A stretch of 64,000 nucleotides of DNA from Umezawaea sp036375055 (GCF_036375055.1 NZ_DASUSQ010000142.1:1-64000); one strand, 5' to 3'; positions 55,536-64,000 are shown, numbered from the stretch's first letter. Numbers and translations: made by a program. The notes: generated from the letters alone by a model not told the origin.

Positions 55536-57113
55536 TCAGCCCTCCAGTCGCGCGGACGCGAGGTCGTAGGAGTTGGTGGGGACGAGCGAGATGTCGCCGA
55601 CCCGGCTGCGGCTGGCGAGCACGGCGTTCGGCACGAACGCCCAGAGGCACGGCCAGGTCGCCCACACGGCCTTCTGCGCGTCGCTGAGCAGCCGCGCGCG
55701 ACGGGCGGCGTCGGGCTCGGCGGAGGCGTCGGCGATCTGCGCGGCGATCGACGGGACCACGTAGCCCTGGTAGGTGTCGCGGGTCTGCTCCTTCTCGGGC
55801 GTGCCCGCGTACATGCCCTGGAGGATGCTCACGGCCAGGCCCGTGGGGCTGGAGAAGCCGTTGCCGAGCACGTCCCAGTCTCCCGCCTTGCCCTGCCGCC
55901 ACGACAGGATGTCGCCGCCCGGCTCGAACTGCTGGAGCGAGGCGCGCACCCCGACCTGGCCGAGCATCTGGAGCACGGCCTCCATCACCGAGGTGTCGCT
56001 GGCGAACTCGCCGCTCTCCCAGATGATCTTCAGTTCGAGGTCGCGCACGCCCAGCGCGTCCAGCCGCTGCCTGGCCTGGTTCGGGTCGTACACGTACTCG
56101 CCGGTCTTGACCGCGCCCTCCAGGCCGGTCGGCACGACGCCGTCGGCCTGGGTGACCGAGCCGACGAGCACGTCCTGGACCAGCGACCGGCCGTCGATGG
56201 CGTAGGTCAGCGCCTCACGCACCCTCGGGTCGGCCAGCGGGTGGCCCTGCGGCTTGCGGAAGTTGTAGAACAGCTGGTTGACGCGGGTGCTCGGGGTGCG
56301 GGTGATCTGCACGCCCGGCAGGCCCGCGAGCTGGTCGGCGGAGTCCGGGGTGATGGAGTCGATCACGTCGACCTCGCCGCTGCGCAGCGACACGACCCGG
56401 CTCGACTCCTCGGGCACGAACCGGACCTGCACGTTCGGCACGCTCGGCCTGGGACCCCAGTAGTTCTCGTTGACCGACAGGGAGTAGTTGCCGGTGCCGC
56501 GGTTGCCGGAGCGCACCACGTACGGGCCCGAGCCGATGCCGTCCTGCAACTCCTCCGGGCGGTTGCTCGCCGAGGGCGTGACCAGGATGTTCGCCATCAG
56601 GTAGTCCAGCACCGGGATGGGGCGCTCGGTCTGGAGCAGGAAGGTGGCGTCGTCGACCGGCACGACCGTGGGGAACTCGGAGAAGAAGCCCGCGATGAAC
56701 GACCCGTTCACCTGCTGGTACATCTTCAGCGCGGTGCTGACGTCCTCGATCGTGACGGGCGAGCCGTCCGAGTAGCGCACGCCGTCGCGCAGGTGCACCG
56801 TCCACTGGGTGGGTGCCGTCAGCTCGAACCGGTCGGCCAGCACGAGCTGGGGCTTCAGGTCCTGGCCGACCCTGGTCAGCGCCTGGCGCACACCGCGCTG
56901 GACGGTGACGGCCGCGTCGAACTGGTTCAGCTTGTTGTCCAGGCTGACCAGCGAGCGGTTGAGCGCGAGGGTCAGCGTGCCGGGGCCGGGGGTCCCGGTC
57001 GGACCGGCGCACGCGGTCAGCAGCGGACCCAGCGTGACGCCTGCTCCGGCTATCGCACCCCACCTCAACAGGGTGCGGCGGGAGAGCTCCGGGCCGCTTC
57101 CGGATCGGGTCAT
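55536..57113 (-). CDS. Extracellular solute-binding protein, family 5 (lipoprotein)
   Basis: The 525-aa protein has a twin-arginine-like signal (SRRTLLRWG) and a lipobox LLTAC, so it is an exported lipoprotein. The mature part carries family-5 features such as VHLRDGVRYSDGSPVT and DPRVREALTYAIDGR. It delivers the ligand to the importer encoded downstream. GAGAGGT precedes the ATG. It is the first gene of the nine-gene minus-strand operon and diverges from the kinase-PdxA2 gene. It lacks a sequence feature that would reveal the ligand. Confidence 0.93.
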   Translation of the reverse strand: MTRSGSGPELSRRTLLRWGAIAGAGVTLGPLLTACAGPTGTPGPGTLTLALNRSLVSLDNKLNQFDAAVTVQRGVRQALTRVGQDLKPQLVLADRFELTAPTQWTVHLRDGVRYSDGSPVTIEDVSTALKMYQQVNGSFIAGFFSEFPTVVPVDDATFLLQTERPIPVLDYLMANILVTPSASNRPEELQDGIGSGPYVVRSGNRGTGNYSLSVNENYWGPRPSVPNVQVRFVPEESSRVVSLRSGEVDVIDSITPDSADQLAGLPGVQITRTPSTRVNQLFYNFRKPQGHPLADPRVREALTYAIDGRSLVQDVLVGSVTQADGVVPTGLEGAVKTGEYVYDPNQARQRLDALGVRDLELKIIWESGEFASDTSVMEAVLQMLGQVGVRASLQQFEPGGDILSWRQGKAGDWDVLGNGFSSPTGLAVSILQGMYAGTPEKEQTRDTYQGYVVPSIAAQIADASAEPDAARRARLLSDAQKAVWATWPCLWAFVPNAVLASRSRVGDISLVPTNSYDLASARLEG

Positions 57114-57279
57114 CGTCGACCTCTCACAGTGCTCGGGGGATTCGGCGCTGCGGCCCTGCACGGCCGGGGACACCGGTGTTACCCGAGCCACACTGACACG
57201 GCCTGCACGTTTCGCGCAAGCGCTCTGGTCATTTTGGCGCGTTCTGTGCAATCCTTCAACCGGAGGAGGTGGGGCGAAC
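57114..57279. promoter_or_regulatory. Divergent promoter region of the catabolic locus
   Basis: The 166-bp gap must hold promoters for both transcripts. A perfect 10-bp palindrome ACACCGGTGT lies at 57170-57179, and an AGCGCT core sits at 57225-57230 (within GCGCAAGCGCTC). Either could bind the DeoR-type regulator encoded downstream. Confidence 0.45.
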
Positions 57280-59370
57280 ATGACAAAGATCCTCGTTATT
57301 GCTGATGATCTGTCCGGATCCGCCGAAGTGGCCGCCGCGATCGGTGTGCGCACAACGCGCAACCTGGTGCTGCTGGGGATCGGCCCGGTGTTGCCTCCCG
57401 ATGACGGTGACGTGATCGTCGTGGACCTCGACACGCGGTCGGGACCCGCCACCGAGGCCGAGTCGGGGACCGCGCGGGCCATCGCCGCGCTGGGGGCGTC
57501 CCGGCAGGTGTTCGTGAAGGTCGACTCGCAGTTGCGCGGGCACGTGGCCGCCGCCGTGCGCGGGGCGGGCGGGTTCGCCGTCGTGTGCCCCGCGCTCCCC
57601 CGGCTCGGCCGCGCGGTGCTCGGCGGCGTCGTGCACCTGGACGGCGTGCCCCTGCACGACACGGACGCGTGGCGGGTGGAACCGGTGCCGCCACCGCGCT
57701 CGATCGCCGAACTCCTCGCGCCGCTGCCCGTGACCCTGGTGCCGTTGGCCGATGTCCGCGGTCCCGGTCTCGCCGCGCGGCTGCGCGCGATCCGCGCGAG
57801 CGGGGCCGTCGCCGTGTGCGACGCGGAGGCCGACACCGACCTGTCCCTGGTCGCCGCGGCGGGCTCGGAGGTGGGGGCGGTGCTGGTCGGGTCGGCCGGA
57901 CTCGCCGAGGCACTCGGCTCCGGCCCGTCCACCGTCGTGCCCGAGCCCGGTTCGGCCGTGCTGGTCGTCGTCGGCACGGCGGCGGCCTCGGCGCAGGTCG
58001 ACCACCTGCGGGCGGCGGGCCGACCCGAGTGGCTCACCGTCCTGACCGCACCCGCGGAGGTCGTGCCCGGCGGAGTCGTGGCCGCGCTCGCCGACGCGGC
58101 CGCCGACGCCGCGGGCACCGCCGACCTCGTCCTCACCGGCGGCGAGACCGCCCGCGCCGTGCTCGACCGGCTCGGCGTCACCCGCCTCACCGTCCACGGC
58201 GCCCTCGCCGGGCACCACGGCGCCGTCCTGAGCACCACGTCCGACGGCCGCCGCGTCGTCACCAGACCGGGCAGCTTCGGCGCGCCCGACTCACTCACCG
58301 CGATCGCGGCCGCGCTGCGGTCCGACCACGAACGCCACGGAGGCAGCCACGTGAGCACCACCAGTCCCGACACCCGCCCGTACATCGCCGTCACGATGGG
58401 CGACGGCGCGGGCATCGGCCCCGAGGTCGTCGTGGGCGCGCTGCTCGACGAGGGCTTGGCCGCCGAGTGCCGCCCGGTGGTGGTCGGCGACGCCGCCCGC
58501 CTGCGGCTGGGCGCCGAGGCGCTGGGCGTGACCGCCGACGTCGTGGCCGTGGAGTCCGTCGAGGACGCCGAGTTCGTCCCCGGCCGGGTCAACGTGATCG
58601 ACCTCGGCCTGCTGCCCGCCGACCTCCGGTGGGGTGAGCTGTCCGCGACCGCGGGAGACGCGGCGTTCCACTACATCCGGGTGGCGTCCGAGCTGGCCAT
58701 GTCCGGGAAGGTGCAGGGCATCTGCACCGCGCCGCTGAACAAGGAGGCGCTGCACGCGGGCGGCCACGTGTACCCCGGCCACACCGAGCTGCTGGCGCAC
58801 CTGACCGGGACCGAGGAGGTGTCGATGATGCTGTCGACACCGAGGGTCAAGGTCATCCACGTGACCACGCACATCGGGCTGGTGGACGCCATCCGCAAGA
58901 TCGAGCCCGGTCTCGTCGAGCGCACCGTCCGGCGCGGCCACGAGGCGCTGGTCCGCGCGGGTGTCCCGGAGCCCAGGATCGGCGTGTGCGCGATCAACCC
59001 GCACGCGGGCGAGAACGGCCTGTTCGGCCAGGGCGAGGAGGCCGAGAAGATCACCCCCGCCATCGAGGTGCTCCAGGCCTCGGGGATCGACGCCCGCGGC
59101 CCGCTGCCCGCCGACACCGCGTTCTTCCTGGCGGGGCGCGGCGACTACGACCTCATCGTCGCGATGTACCACGACCAGGGCCACGGGCCGGTGAAGGTGC
59201 TCGGCATCGAGGCGGGCGTCAACATCACCGTCGGCCTGCCGGTGATCCGCACGTCGGTCGACCACGGCACCGCGTTCGACATCGCGGGCAAGGGCGTGGC
59301 GGACATCCGCAGCATGATCGAGGCTCTGCACCAGGCCGCCCGCATGTCACCCAGCCCGGTGGCCGTCTGA
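57280..59370 (+). CDS. Fused four-carbon acid sugar kinase (DUF1537) - PdxA2-type dehydrogenase
   Basis: One 696-aa frame without a stop encodes two enzymes. Residues 1-355 form a four-carbon acid sugar kinase, with ADDLSGSAEVAAAI, KVDSQLRGH and the nucleotide-binding TGGETARAVLDRLG. From about residue 365 a PdxA-type dehydrogenase follows, with MGDGAGIGPE, the metal ligands in GHTELLAHL, and MYHDQGHGPVK. In known pathways separate DtnK and PdxA2 turn D-threonate or D-erythronate into a 4-phosphate and then DHAP plus CO2. GGAGGAGG precedes ATG 57280. An in-frame GTG at 58351 has its own GGAGG 7 nt upstream, so a free 339-aa PdxA2 could also be made. Confidence 0.9.
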   Translation: MTKILVIADDLSGSAEVAAAIGVRTTRNLVLLGIGPVLPPDDGDVIVVDLDTRSGPATEAESGTARAIAALGASRQVFVKVDSQLRGHVAAAVRGAGGFAVVCPALPRLGRAVLGGVVHLDGVPLHDTDAWRVEPVPPPRSIAELLAPLPVTLVPLADVRGPGLAARLRAIRASGAVAVCDAEADTDLSLVAAAGSEVGAVLVGSAGLAEALGSGPSTVVPEPGSAVLVVVGTAAASAQVDHLRAAGRPEWLTVLTAPAEVVPGGVVAALADAAADAAGTADLVLTGGETARAVLDRLGVTRLTVHGALAGHHGAVLSTTSDGRRVVTRPGSFGAPDSLTAIAAALRSDHERHGGSHVSTTSPDTRPYIAVTMGDGAGIGPEVVVGALLDEGLAAECRPVVVGDAARLRLGAEALGVTADVVAVESVEDAEFVPGRVNVIDLGLLPADLRWGELSATAGDAAFHYIRVASELAMSGKVQGICTAPLNKEALHAGGHVYPGHTELLAHLTGTEEVSMMLSTPRVKVIHVTTHIGLVDAIRKIEPGLVERTVRRGHEALVRAGVPEPRIGVCAINPHAGENGLFGQGEEAEKITPAIEVLQASGIDARGPLPADTAFFLAGRGDYDLIVAMYHDQGHGPVKVLGIEAGVNITVGLPVIRTSVDHGTAFDIAGKGVADIRSMIEALHQAARMSPSPVAV
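58339..58353 (+). promoter_or_regulatory. Internal ribosome-binding site and GTG start inside the fusion gene
   Basis: GGAGG (58339-58343) precedes GTG 58351 by 7 nt, in frame with the kinase part. The GTG begins VSTTSPDTRPYIAVTMGDG, a normal PdxA N-terminus. It suggests a recent loss of the kinase stop codon or dual translation. Confidence 0.7.
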
Positions 59371-59410
59371 CGATATTCTGCGCGGACCACGACAGCACCG
59401 GAGGCAGCGC

Positions 59411-60193
59411 ATGGCGGGGATGCGGACGGGAGACCGTCGCGACGAGATCGTCCGGATGGCGACCACGACGGGTCTTGCCAGCGTCGAGGAACTCGCCTTC
59501 ACGTTCGACGTCACGGCGTCGACGATCCGCCGCGACCTGGCGCGGCTGACCGACGAGGGCAGGGTGGCGCGCACCTACGGCGGCGCGATGGCCCTGCTCG
59601 CGCACCCGGAGCTGTCGGTGCGGCAGCGGACGCTGGAGGGGTTCGTCGAGAAGGTCGCCATCGCCAGGTGGGCGGCCTCGGAGGTCAAGTCCGGTGAGAC
59701 GATCCTGCTGGACGCGGGCACGACCGTCGGCGCGCTGGCGCACGAGGTGCGCACCGTGCCTCAGCTCACCGTGGCCACCACCGGCCTGACGGCGCTGCAC
59801 GAGCTGGCGGGCTCCGAGTCGGTGCACGTGGAGTGCCTCGGCGGCACCCTGCGGCACCTCAGCCAGGGCTTCGTCGGCCCGCTCACCGAGGCCGCGCTGG
59901 AACGCATGACGTTCGACCGCGTCTACCTCGGCGCGGACGGCGTGACGCCGGAGAACGGCCTGTGCGAGGCGGACCTGCAACAGACCAGGCTGAAGGAGCT
60001 GATGATCCGCCGCGCGGCGGAGGTCTACGTGCTGGCGCACTCGGACAAGCTCGGCCGCAGCCCGTTCCACTCGTGGGTCCGCCTGCCGTCCCGCTGGACC
60101 CTGGTCACCGACAACCGCGCCGACCCCGGTCTGGTCGCCGAGTTCACGAAGCGCGGCGCGCACGTGGTGACGGTCGACCCCGACCAGGACTAG
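59411..60193 (+). CDS. DeoR/GlpR family transcriptional regulator
   Basis: The 260-aa protein has an N-terminal winged HTH (SVEELAFTFDVTASTIRRDLARL) and the sugar-phosphate-binding DeoR domain (ILLDAGTTVGALA, CLGGTLRH, DRVYLGADGV, then a C-terminal LVTDNRADP). It follows the kinase-PdxA2 gene by 40 bp, with GGAGG before the ATG. It probably senses a phosphorylated intermediate and controls this divergent locus. Confidence 0.93.
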   Translation: MAGMRTGDRRDEIVRMATTTGLASVEELAFTFDVTASTIRRDLARLTDEGRVARTYGGAMALLAHPELSVRQRTLEGFVEKVAIARWAASEVKSGETILLDAGTTVGALAHEVRTVPQLTVATTGLTALHELAGSESVHVECLGGTLRHLSQGFVGPLTEAALERMTFDRVYLGADGVTPENGLCEADLQQTRLKELMIRRAAEVYVLAHSDKLGRSPFHSWVRLPSRWTLVTDNRADPGLVAEFTKRGAHVVTVDPDQD

Positions 60194-60360
60194 CCGGGGC
60201 CCTGCGAGGAGACCAGGAGCCAGAGCACGATCGCGGCGGTGGCGACCTCCGCCGTCAGCAGGTCCTCCGCGCGGCAGACCACGGAACCGCTCGAGTCGGA
60301 TGGAGCGGCGTTCGACCGCGCCGCCGCGCTCGGCAACTCGGCGTCGAAGGCCGGTGAAGC

Positions 60361-60390
60361 CCGCCGGGTGACCCCTCGGTCACCCGGCGG
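60361..60390 (+). terminator. Strong hairpin terminator after the DeoR gene
   Basis: CCGCCGGGTGACC (60361-60373), loop CCTC, GGTCACCCGGCGG (60378-60390) form a perfect 13-bp stem without a U-tract. The 170 bp between the DeoR stop and the hairpin show no gene I can support. Confidence 0.85.
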
Positions 60391-60449
60391 ATGACTCGTA
60401 TCGGCACATCGCGCCCGTCAACTCACCCTGGCGGGCGACACGTCTGACA

Positions 60450-60485
60450 TTGACACTGTCACCATTGCAGTGTCACCATTACCCC
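60450..60485 (+). promoter_or_regulatory. MerR-type promoter and operator, probably giving a leaderless mRNA
   Basis: A consensus TTGACA at 60450-60455 is followed, after a long 19-bp spacer, by ACCATT (60475-60480). The ATG lies 5 nt further on. The inverted repeat GACACTG (60452-60458) / CAGTGTC (60468-60474) fills the spacer, the arrangement at which MerR regulators bind. No ribosome site precedes the ATG. Confidence 0.65.
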
Positions 60486-61097
60486 ATGTGGACGATCGAC
60501 GAGCTGGTGGAGAGGGTGGGCGCGGCGCTGGCCGCGGAATACCCCGGCGCGCCCAACGGGCGGGTCCGCGACGTGCCCGATCGGCGTGCCGTCCGCTGGT
60601 ACGCGACCACCGGCCTGGTGGATCGGCCGTCCGCGATGCGGGGGCGGACCGCGCTCTACGAAACCCGCCACCTGCTGCAACTCGTCGCGGTGAAGAGGCT
60701 CCAGGCGGACGGGCGCACGCTCGCCGAGATCCAGTCCGAACTCGCGGGGGCCACCGACGACCGGTTGGCGGCTGTCGCGCGTGTCCCCGAGGGGCTGCTG
60801 GCGGGGGGTGAGCTGCCCCTCGGGGAGTCGACGAGACCCCGGTTCTGGACGACCCCGCCATCGAACTCCGCTCGGGGGTGGGACGTCGGGCGTTCCGTCC
60901 CGACGGTCGTGGTGTCCGACGCTCCGCCCGACACACCGCCCGCCGCGCTCACCGGCGTGGTGCTGCCCGGCGGGGTGGTGGTGCTGGTGCCCGGCATCCC
61001 CTCCCCCGCTGACCGGACCGCCATCGCCTCCGCGGCCCAACCCCTGCTCGATCTGCTCTCCTCCCGTGGCCTCACCGACGAAAGGGACTCGTCATGA
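60486..61097 (+). CDS. MerR-type transcriptional regulator
   Basis: The 203-aa protein starts MWTIDELVERV. It has a MerR-like winged HTH with VRWYATTGLVDRPSAMRGRTALY and LLQLVAVKRLQADGRTLAEI, and a C-terminal part of no recognised family ending in a VVLPGGVVVLVPG segment. It appears to control its own promoter. The stop overlaps the start of the VIT/VWA gene (ATGA), so that protein is its most likely target or partner. Confidence 0.88.
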   Translation: MWTIDELVERVGAALAAEYPGAPNGRVRDVPDRRAVRWYATTGLVDRPSAMRGRTALYETRHLLQLVAVKRLQADGRTLAEIQSELAGATDDRLAAVARVPEGLLAGGELPLGESTRPRFWTTPPSNSARGWDVGRSVPTVVVSDAPPDTPPAALTGVVLPGGVVVLVPGIPSPADRTAIASAAQPLLDLLSSRGLTDERDSS

Positions 61098-63583
61098 CCT
61101 TCTCGATCACTCCGATGGACGTGCCCGAACTCGACCGGATCGGCCGCGTCACGGGAGAGGGCGGAGTCGGCACGCTGCGCACCGAGCGCGGGAACCTGCC
61201 CCTGCAGCGGATCGACGTGCGGGCCTCGGTCACCGGCCTGGTGGGGAGGGTGGTGCTGACGACGGACTTCGTCAACCCGCACGACACCGCGCTCGAGGCC
61301 ACGTACGTGTTCCCGCTACCCGACCGCGCGGCCGTCACGGGGATGACGATGACCGCCGACGAGCGGGTCGTGGAGGCCGAACTCCAGGAGCGGGGAGCGG
61401 CCAGGCAGCAGTACGACGAGGCCATCGCGGCGGGGAAGCGGGCGTCGATCGCGGAGGAGGAAAGACCTGATGTGTTCACGATGCGCGTCGGGAACATCCT
61501 GCCCGGCGAGCAGGTCAGCGTCGCGCTGACGATGGTGGGGCCGCTGGTGTTCGAGGACGGCGCGGCGACGTTCCGGTTCCCGCTCGTGGTCGCGCCGCGG
61601 TACGTGCCCGGTACTCCCCTGTCCGGCGAGTCGGTGGGCGAGGGCTACGCGGAGGACACCGATCAGGTGCCGGACGCGTCGCGGATCACGCCCCCGGTGC
61701 TGCTGCCCGGTTTCCCCAACCCGGTGCGGCTGTCGATCGGGGTGGAGGTCGACCCGGCCGGGCTGGAACTCGGTGCGGTCCGGTCGAGTCTGCACGTGGT
61801 GAACCAGGAGGGGAACCTGATCACGGTGTCGCCCGGTGAGCGGGCCGACCGCGACTTCGTGCTGCGCCTGGCGTACGAGGGGCACGGCTCGGCGGCGGTG
61901 TGCGTGCCGGACCAGCCCGACGGCGCCGAGGGCACGTACCAGGTGACGGTGCTGCCGCCGGAGTCCGTGGCGCCGGTGCGGCCGAGGGACGTGGTGCTGC
62001 TGCTCGACCGGTCGGGCAGCATGCACGGCTGGAAGATGGTCGCCGCACGGCGGGCGGCGGCGCGGATCGTGGACACGCTGACGGCGGACGACCGGTTCGC
62101 CGTGGTCACGTTCGACCACGAGGTCGGCCACCCTGCCGACCTGGGCGCGGGTCTGGTCGCGGCGACGGACCGCAACCGGTACCGGGCCGTGGAGCACCTG
62201 GCGGGCGTGCAGGCTCGTGGTGGCACGGAACTCCTGGCGCCGATCCGGGACGGGCTGCGGCTGCTCGACCGGTCGGACGGCGACCGGGACCGGACGGTCG
62301 TGCTGGTCACGGACGGGCAGGTGGGCAACGAGGACCAGATCCTGCACGACATCGCACCACTCGTCGGCCGGACGAGGGTGCACGCCGTCGGCATCGACAC
62401 GGCCGTCAACGCGGGGTTCCTGGGCAGGCTCGCGGCGACCGGCGCCGGGCGGTGCGAGCTGGTGGAGAGCGAGGACAGGCTGGACGACGCCATGGAGCAC
62501 ATCCAGCGGCGGATCGCCGCGCCCGTCGTCACCGATGTCGTGGTGTCCGCGGACGGGGTGTCGTTCGTGGAGGAGTCGGCCCGGCCGACGGCGATCTACC
62601 CCGGTGTGCCGTTGGTCGTGTCCGGTCGCTACCGCGGTGAGGCGTCCGGTTCCTTCACCGTGCACGGCCGTACGCGGGACGACCGTGCGTGGGACGCGGT
62701 GGTGCCGGTGGGGCTGCGGGACGAGCCCGCCATCACGGCCCAGTGGGCGCGGTCGGCGTTGCGGCGCATGGAGGACGCGTACGTGGCGGGGAACTCCGGG
62801 CTGGAGTCGACGATCGTGGCGACCTCGCTGAAGTTCGGGGTGCTGTGCCGGTTCACCGCGTTCGTGGCGGTCGATTCCGAGGTCGTGGCGGACGGCACCG
62901 TGCACCGCGTGGTGCAGCCGGTCGAACTGCCCGCGGGCTGGGAGTCGGCACCACCGGTCCAGACCATGTCGTTCGGTGCGCCGCAGACGATGCTGCGAGG
63001 CATGGGGAGTGCGCCGGTGGTGGCCCCGGCACCGCCGTTCTCGATGCCACCGCCTCCGTCGATGCCCGTGCCGTTCGCGGGTGGCGCTCCGTCCGGGTCG
63101 AGGTCCGCGGGCGACGCACCGGGCGGCCCGCCCCGCTCACCGGCTCCCGCTGGGGTGCCCCCTCGTCCTGCTTCCGCTGGTTCGCCTCCTCCCCCGGCGT
63201 CCGCCAGTCCGAAGCGGCGGTCCGCAACGCCTCTGGCCGGTAGCACCCAGTCCGAGTCGCTCCGGATCCTGCCGGACGACGGTCTGGGCGACCTGCGGGC
63301 GATCGTGGCAACGGAAGCGGCCCGTCTGCGCGACGCCGAGGGTCTTCCCGACTACGAGCGTCGGGACCTGCTGGCAGACCTGGCCAGCAGGTTGGACACG
63401 CTACTGGCCCGCTTGACCGGTCCGACCTACGACCCGCTCCGCCGGCTGGTAGCGGACCTGTTGGCAGGTGGCGACGTGGACACCCTCTGGACCGAGGCAA
63501 GACGAGTACTGGAGGCCTTCACGTCAACCGACACCAACGCCGACGCCACTCCACAGCGCCGCACAGCTTTCTGGCGCCGCTGA
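61094..63583 (+). CDS. VIT and VWA domain-containing protein
   Basis: The 829-aa protein has an N-terminal VIT domain (about 25-160; TYVFPLPDRAAVTGM, QQYDEAIAAGKRAS). A VWA domain follows at about 295-470 with an intact metal site (LLLDRSGSMHGWK, then GGTELL and VLVTDGQVGNE). The Pro/Ser-rich linker spans about 640-715 and a helical tail completes the protein. The layout resembles inter-alpha-trypsin-inhibitor heavy chains and bacterial relatives of unknown function. No signal peptide or membrane segment is visible. It is translationally coupled to the MerR gene. Confidence 0.93.
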   Translation: MTFSITPMDVPELDRIGRVTGEGGVGTLRTERGNLPLQRIDVRASVTGLVGRVVLTTDFVNPHDTALEATYVFPLPDRAAVTGMTMTADERVVEAELQERGAARQQYDEAIAAGKRASIAEEERPDVFTMRVGNILPGEQVSVALTMVGPLVFEDGAATFRFPLVVAPRYVPGTPLSGESVGEGYAEDTDQVPDASRITPPVLLPGFPNPVRLSIGVEVDPAGLELGAVRSSLHVVNQEGNLITVSPGERADRDFVLRLAYEGHGSAAVCVPDQPDGAEGTYQVTVLPPESVAPVRPRDVVLLLDRSGSMHGWKMVAARRAAARIVDTLTADDRFAVVTFDHEVGHPADLGAGLVAATDRNRYRAVEHLAGVQARGGTELLAPIRDGLRLLDRSDGDRDRTVVLVTDGQVGNEDQILHDIAPLVGRTRVHAVGIDTAVNAGFLGRLAATGAGRCELVESEDRLDDAMEHIQRRIAAPVVTDVVVSADGVSFVEESARPTAIYPGVPLVVSGRYRGEASGSFTVHGRTRDDRAWDAVVPVGLRDEPAITAQWARSALRRMEDAYVAGNSGLESTIVATSLKFGVLCRFTAFVAVDSEVVADGTVHRVVQPVELPAGWESAPPVQTMSFGAPQTMLRGMGSAPVVAPAPPFSMPPPPSMPVPFAGGAPSGSRSAGDAPGGPPRSPAPAGVPPRPASAGSPPPPASASPKRRSATPLAGSTQSESLRILPDDGLGDLRAIVATEAARLRDAEGLPDYERRDLLADLASRLDTLLARLTGPTYDPLRRLVADLLAGGDVDTLWTEARRVLEAFTSTDTNADATPQRRTAFWRR

Positions 63584-63592
63584 CACGGGGGT

Positions 63593-63629
63593 AGGTCTGT
63601 CGGAGTCCCGCAGGGGCTCCGACAGACCT
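63593..63629 (+). terminator. Terminator after the VIT/VWA gene
   Basis: GGTCTGTCGGAG (63594-63605) pairs perfectly with CTCCGACAGACC (63617-63628). An inner CCC/GGG extends the stem to about 16 bp around GCA, and an outer A-T pair adds one more. It lies 10 nt after the stop codon. Confidence 0.9.
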
Positions 63630-64000
63630 CCACCACACACTGTCTCGTTGCTCTCGACCAACGACCCGCGGTTTCACGGTTCCCGATCAAGATGCCGCGG
63701 TTTCGCCGGTGCAGGCCAAGGAGCTGCGGTCGCCAGGGTCTGCATGGCTGTGTCCCTGCAACGTGGCCGTCTCCGGTGGTGCGGTGTCGGAAGCCCAGGA
63801 GTGTTGCTGGAGAAGGAGGAATAGCTGTCGTGCTGACCGCGAACAGCATGTAAGCGGCGGTTCTGAAGGACTGGCACCGTCTCGGCTCAGGCGGTGAGCA
63901 GTGTGCGTAGCCGGAGAAACGATGTCACGCCGTTGGGCCTTACCCCCGATGTTGGACACGGGTTTATGCGGCTGGGGTGAGCGTAGCCGGTGTCGAAGTG
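63630..64000. other. Right-edge region without a supported gene
   Basis: About 370 bp follow the terminator. Short frames are open on both strands, but none has a clear ribosome site or family resemblance. The last 80 bp (from about 63920) read on the minus strand like a possible mobile-element end, which I could not confirm without sequence to the right. Confidence 0.4.

Noticed and set aside
60194..60360. Small minus-strand membrane protein (frame ending VATAAIVLWLLVSSQGPG)
   Set aside because: No start codon with a ribosome site in frame, and it would have to read through the 13-bp terminator hairpin.
63910..64000. Insertion-sequence terminus at the right edge
   Set aside because: The sequence resembles an element end on the minus strand, but no transposase frame or matching repeat is visible inside the window.
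1..64000. CRISPR arrays, tRNA and rRNA genes
   Set aside because: I saw no regularly spaced direct repeats with unique spacers, and no cloverleaf or rRNA-like segments while reading. A dedicated search was not possible.

Overview
The window is very GC-rich (third codon positions almost all G or C) and carries GTG starts, 4-nt ATGA/GTGA gene overlaps, a TTA-codon candidate for bldA control, a DUF6286/Asp23 cell-envelope operon and a large modular NRPS. This points to a filamentous actinobacterium. The order Pseudonocardiales (Saccharothrix, Lentzea or Actinosynnema type) is my best guess from gene content only.

Region 1 (1-21869, minus strand) is one end of a non-ribosomal peptide cluster. 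In transcription order it has an MbtH-like protein, a stand-alone beta-lactamase/PBP-fold hydrolase of the type that cyclises peptides in trans (SurE-like), a 4551-aa NRPS (A-T / C-A-T-E / C-A-T-E / C-A-T) and a second NRPS that runs off the left edge (C-A-T-E / C-A...). Binding-pocket residues suggest Val/Ile - D-Val - D-Thr - Val - D-Val - unknown. A roughly 1.3-kb stretch without a convincing gene follows (21870-23158).

Region 2 (23159-26855) holds a six-gene envelope-stress type operon (two Asp23/Gls24 proteins, a DUF2273-like peptide, DUF6286, AmaP-like, STAS), preceded by an RsbW-like ATPase and a divergent second STAS protein. This is a partner-switching set with no sigma factor in view. 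Region 3 (26803-29635) has a GNAT/CGNR-zinc-finger pair and a molybdopterin oxidoreductase / FAD reductase / zinc-ribbon trio.

Region 4 (29607-36317) is the most unusual block: a tightly coupled operon of a 1076-aa lipoprotein of unknown family, a TPR-CHAT protease with an intact His/Cys dyad, and a TIR-domain protein with a probable beta-grasp tail. A degraded transposase-like sequence borders it.

Region 5 (37001-48445) contains a heterodimeric ABC exporter with a divergent TetR regulator, an M20 peptidase, a flippase-like membrane protein, a TetR/MFS/NAD(P)-binding set with two near-identical operators, and a secreted proline-rich GH-like protein. Region 6 (48434-60193) is a catabolic locus. 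Nine minus-strand genes (peptide-type ABC importer, aldo-keto reductase, HpcH aldolase, sialidase-fold protein, SDR) diverge from a fused four-carbon acid sugar kinase-PdxA2 gene and a DeoR regulator. Region 7 (60450-63583) is a MerR regulator translationally coupled to a VIT/VWA protein, closed by a strong terminator.
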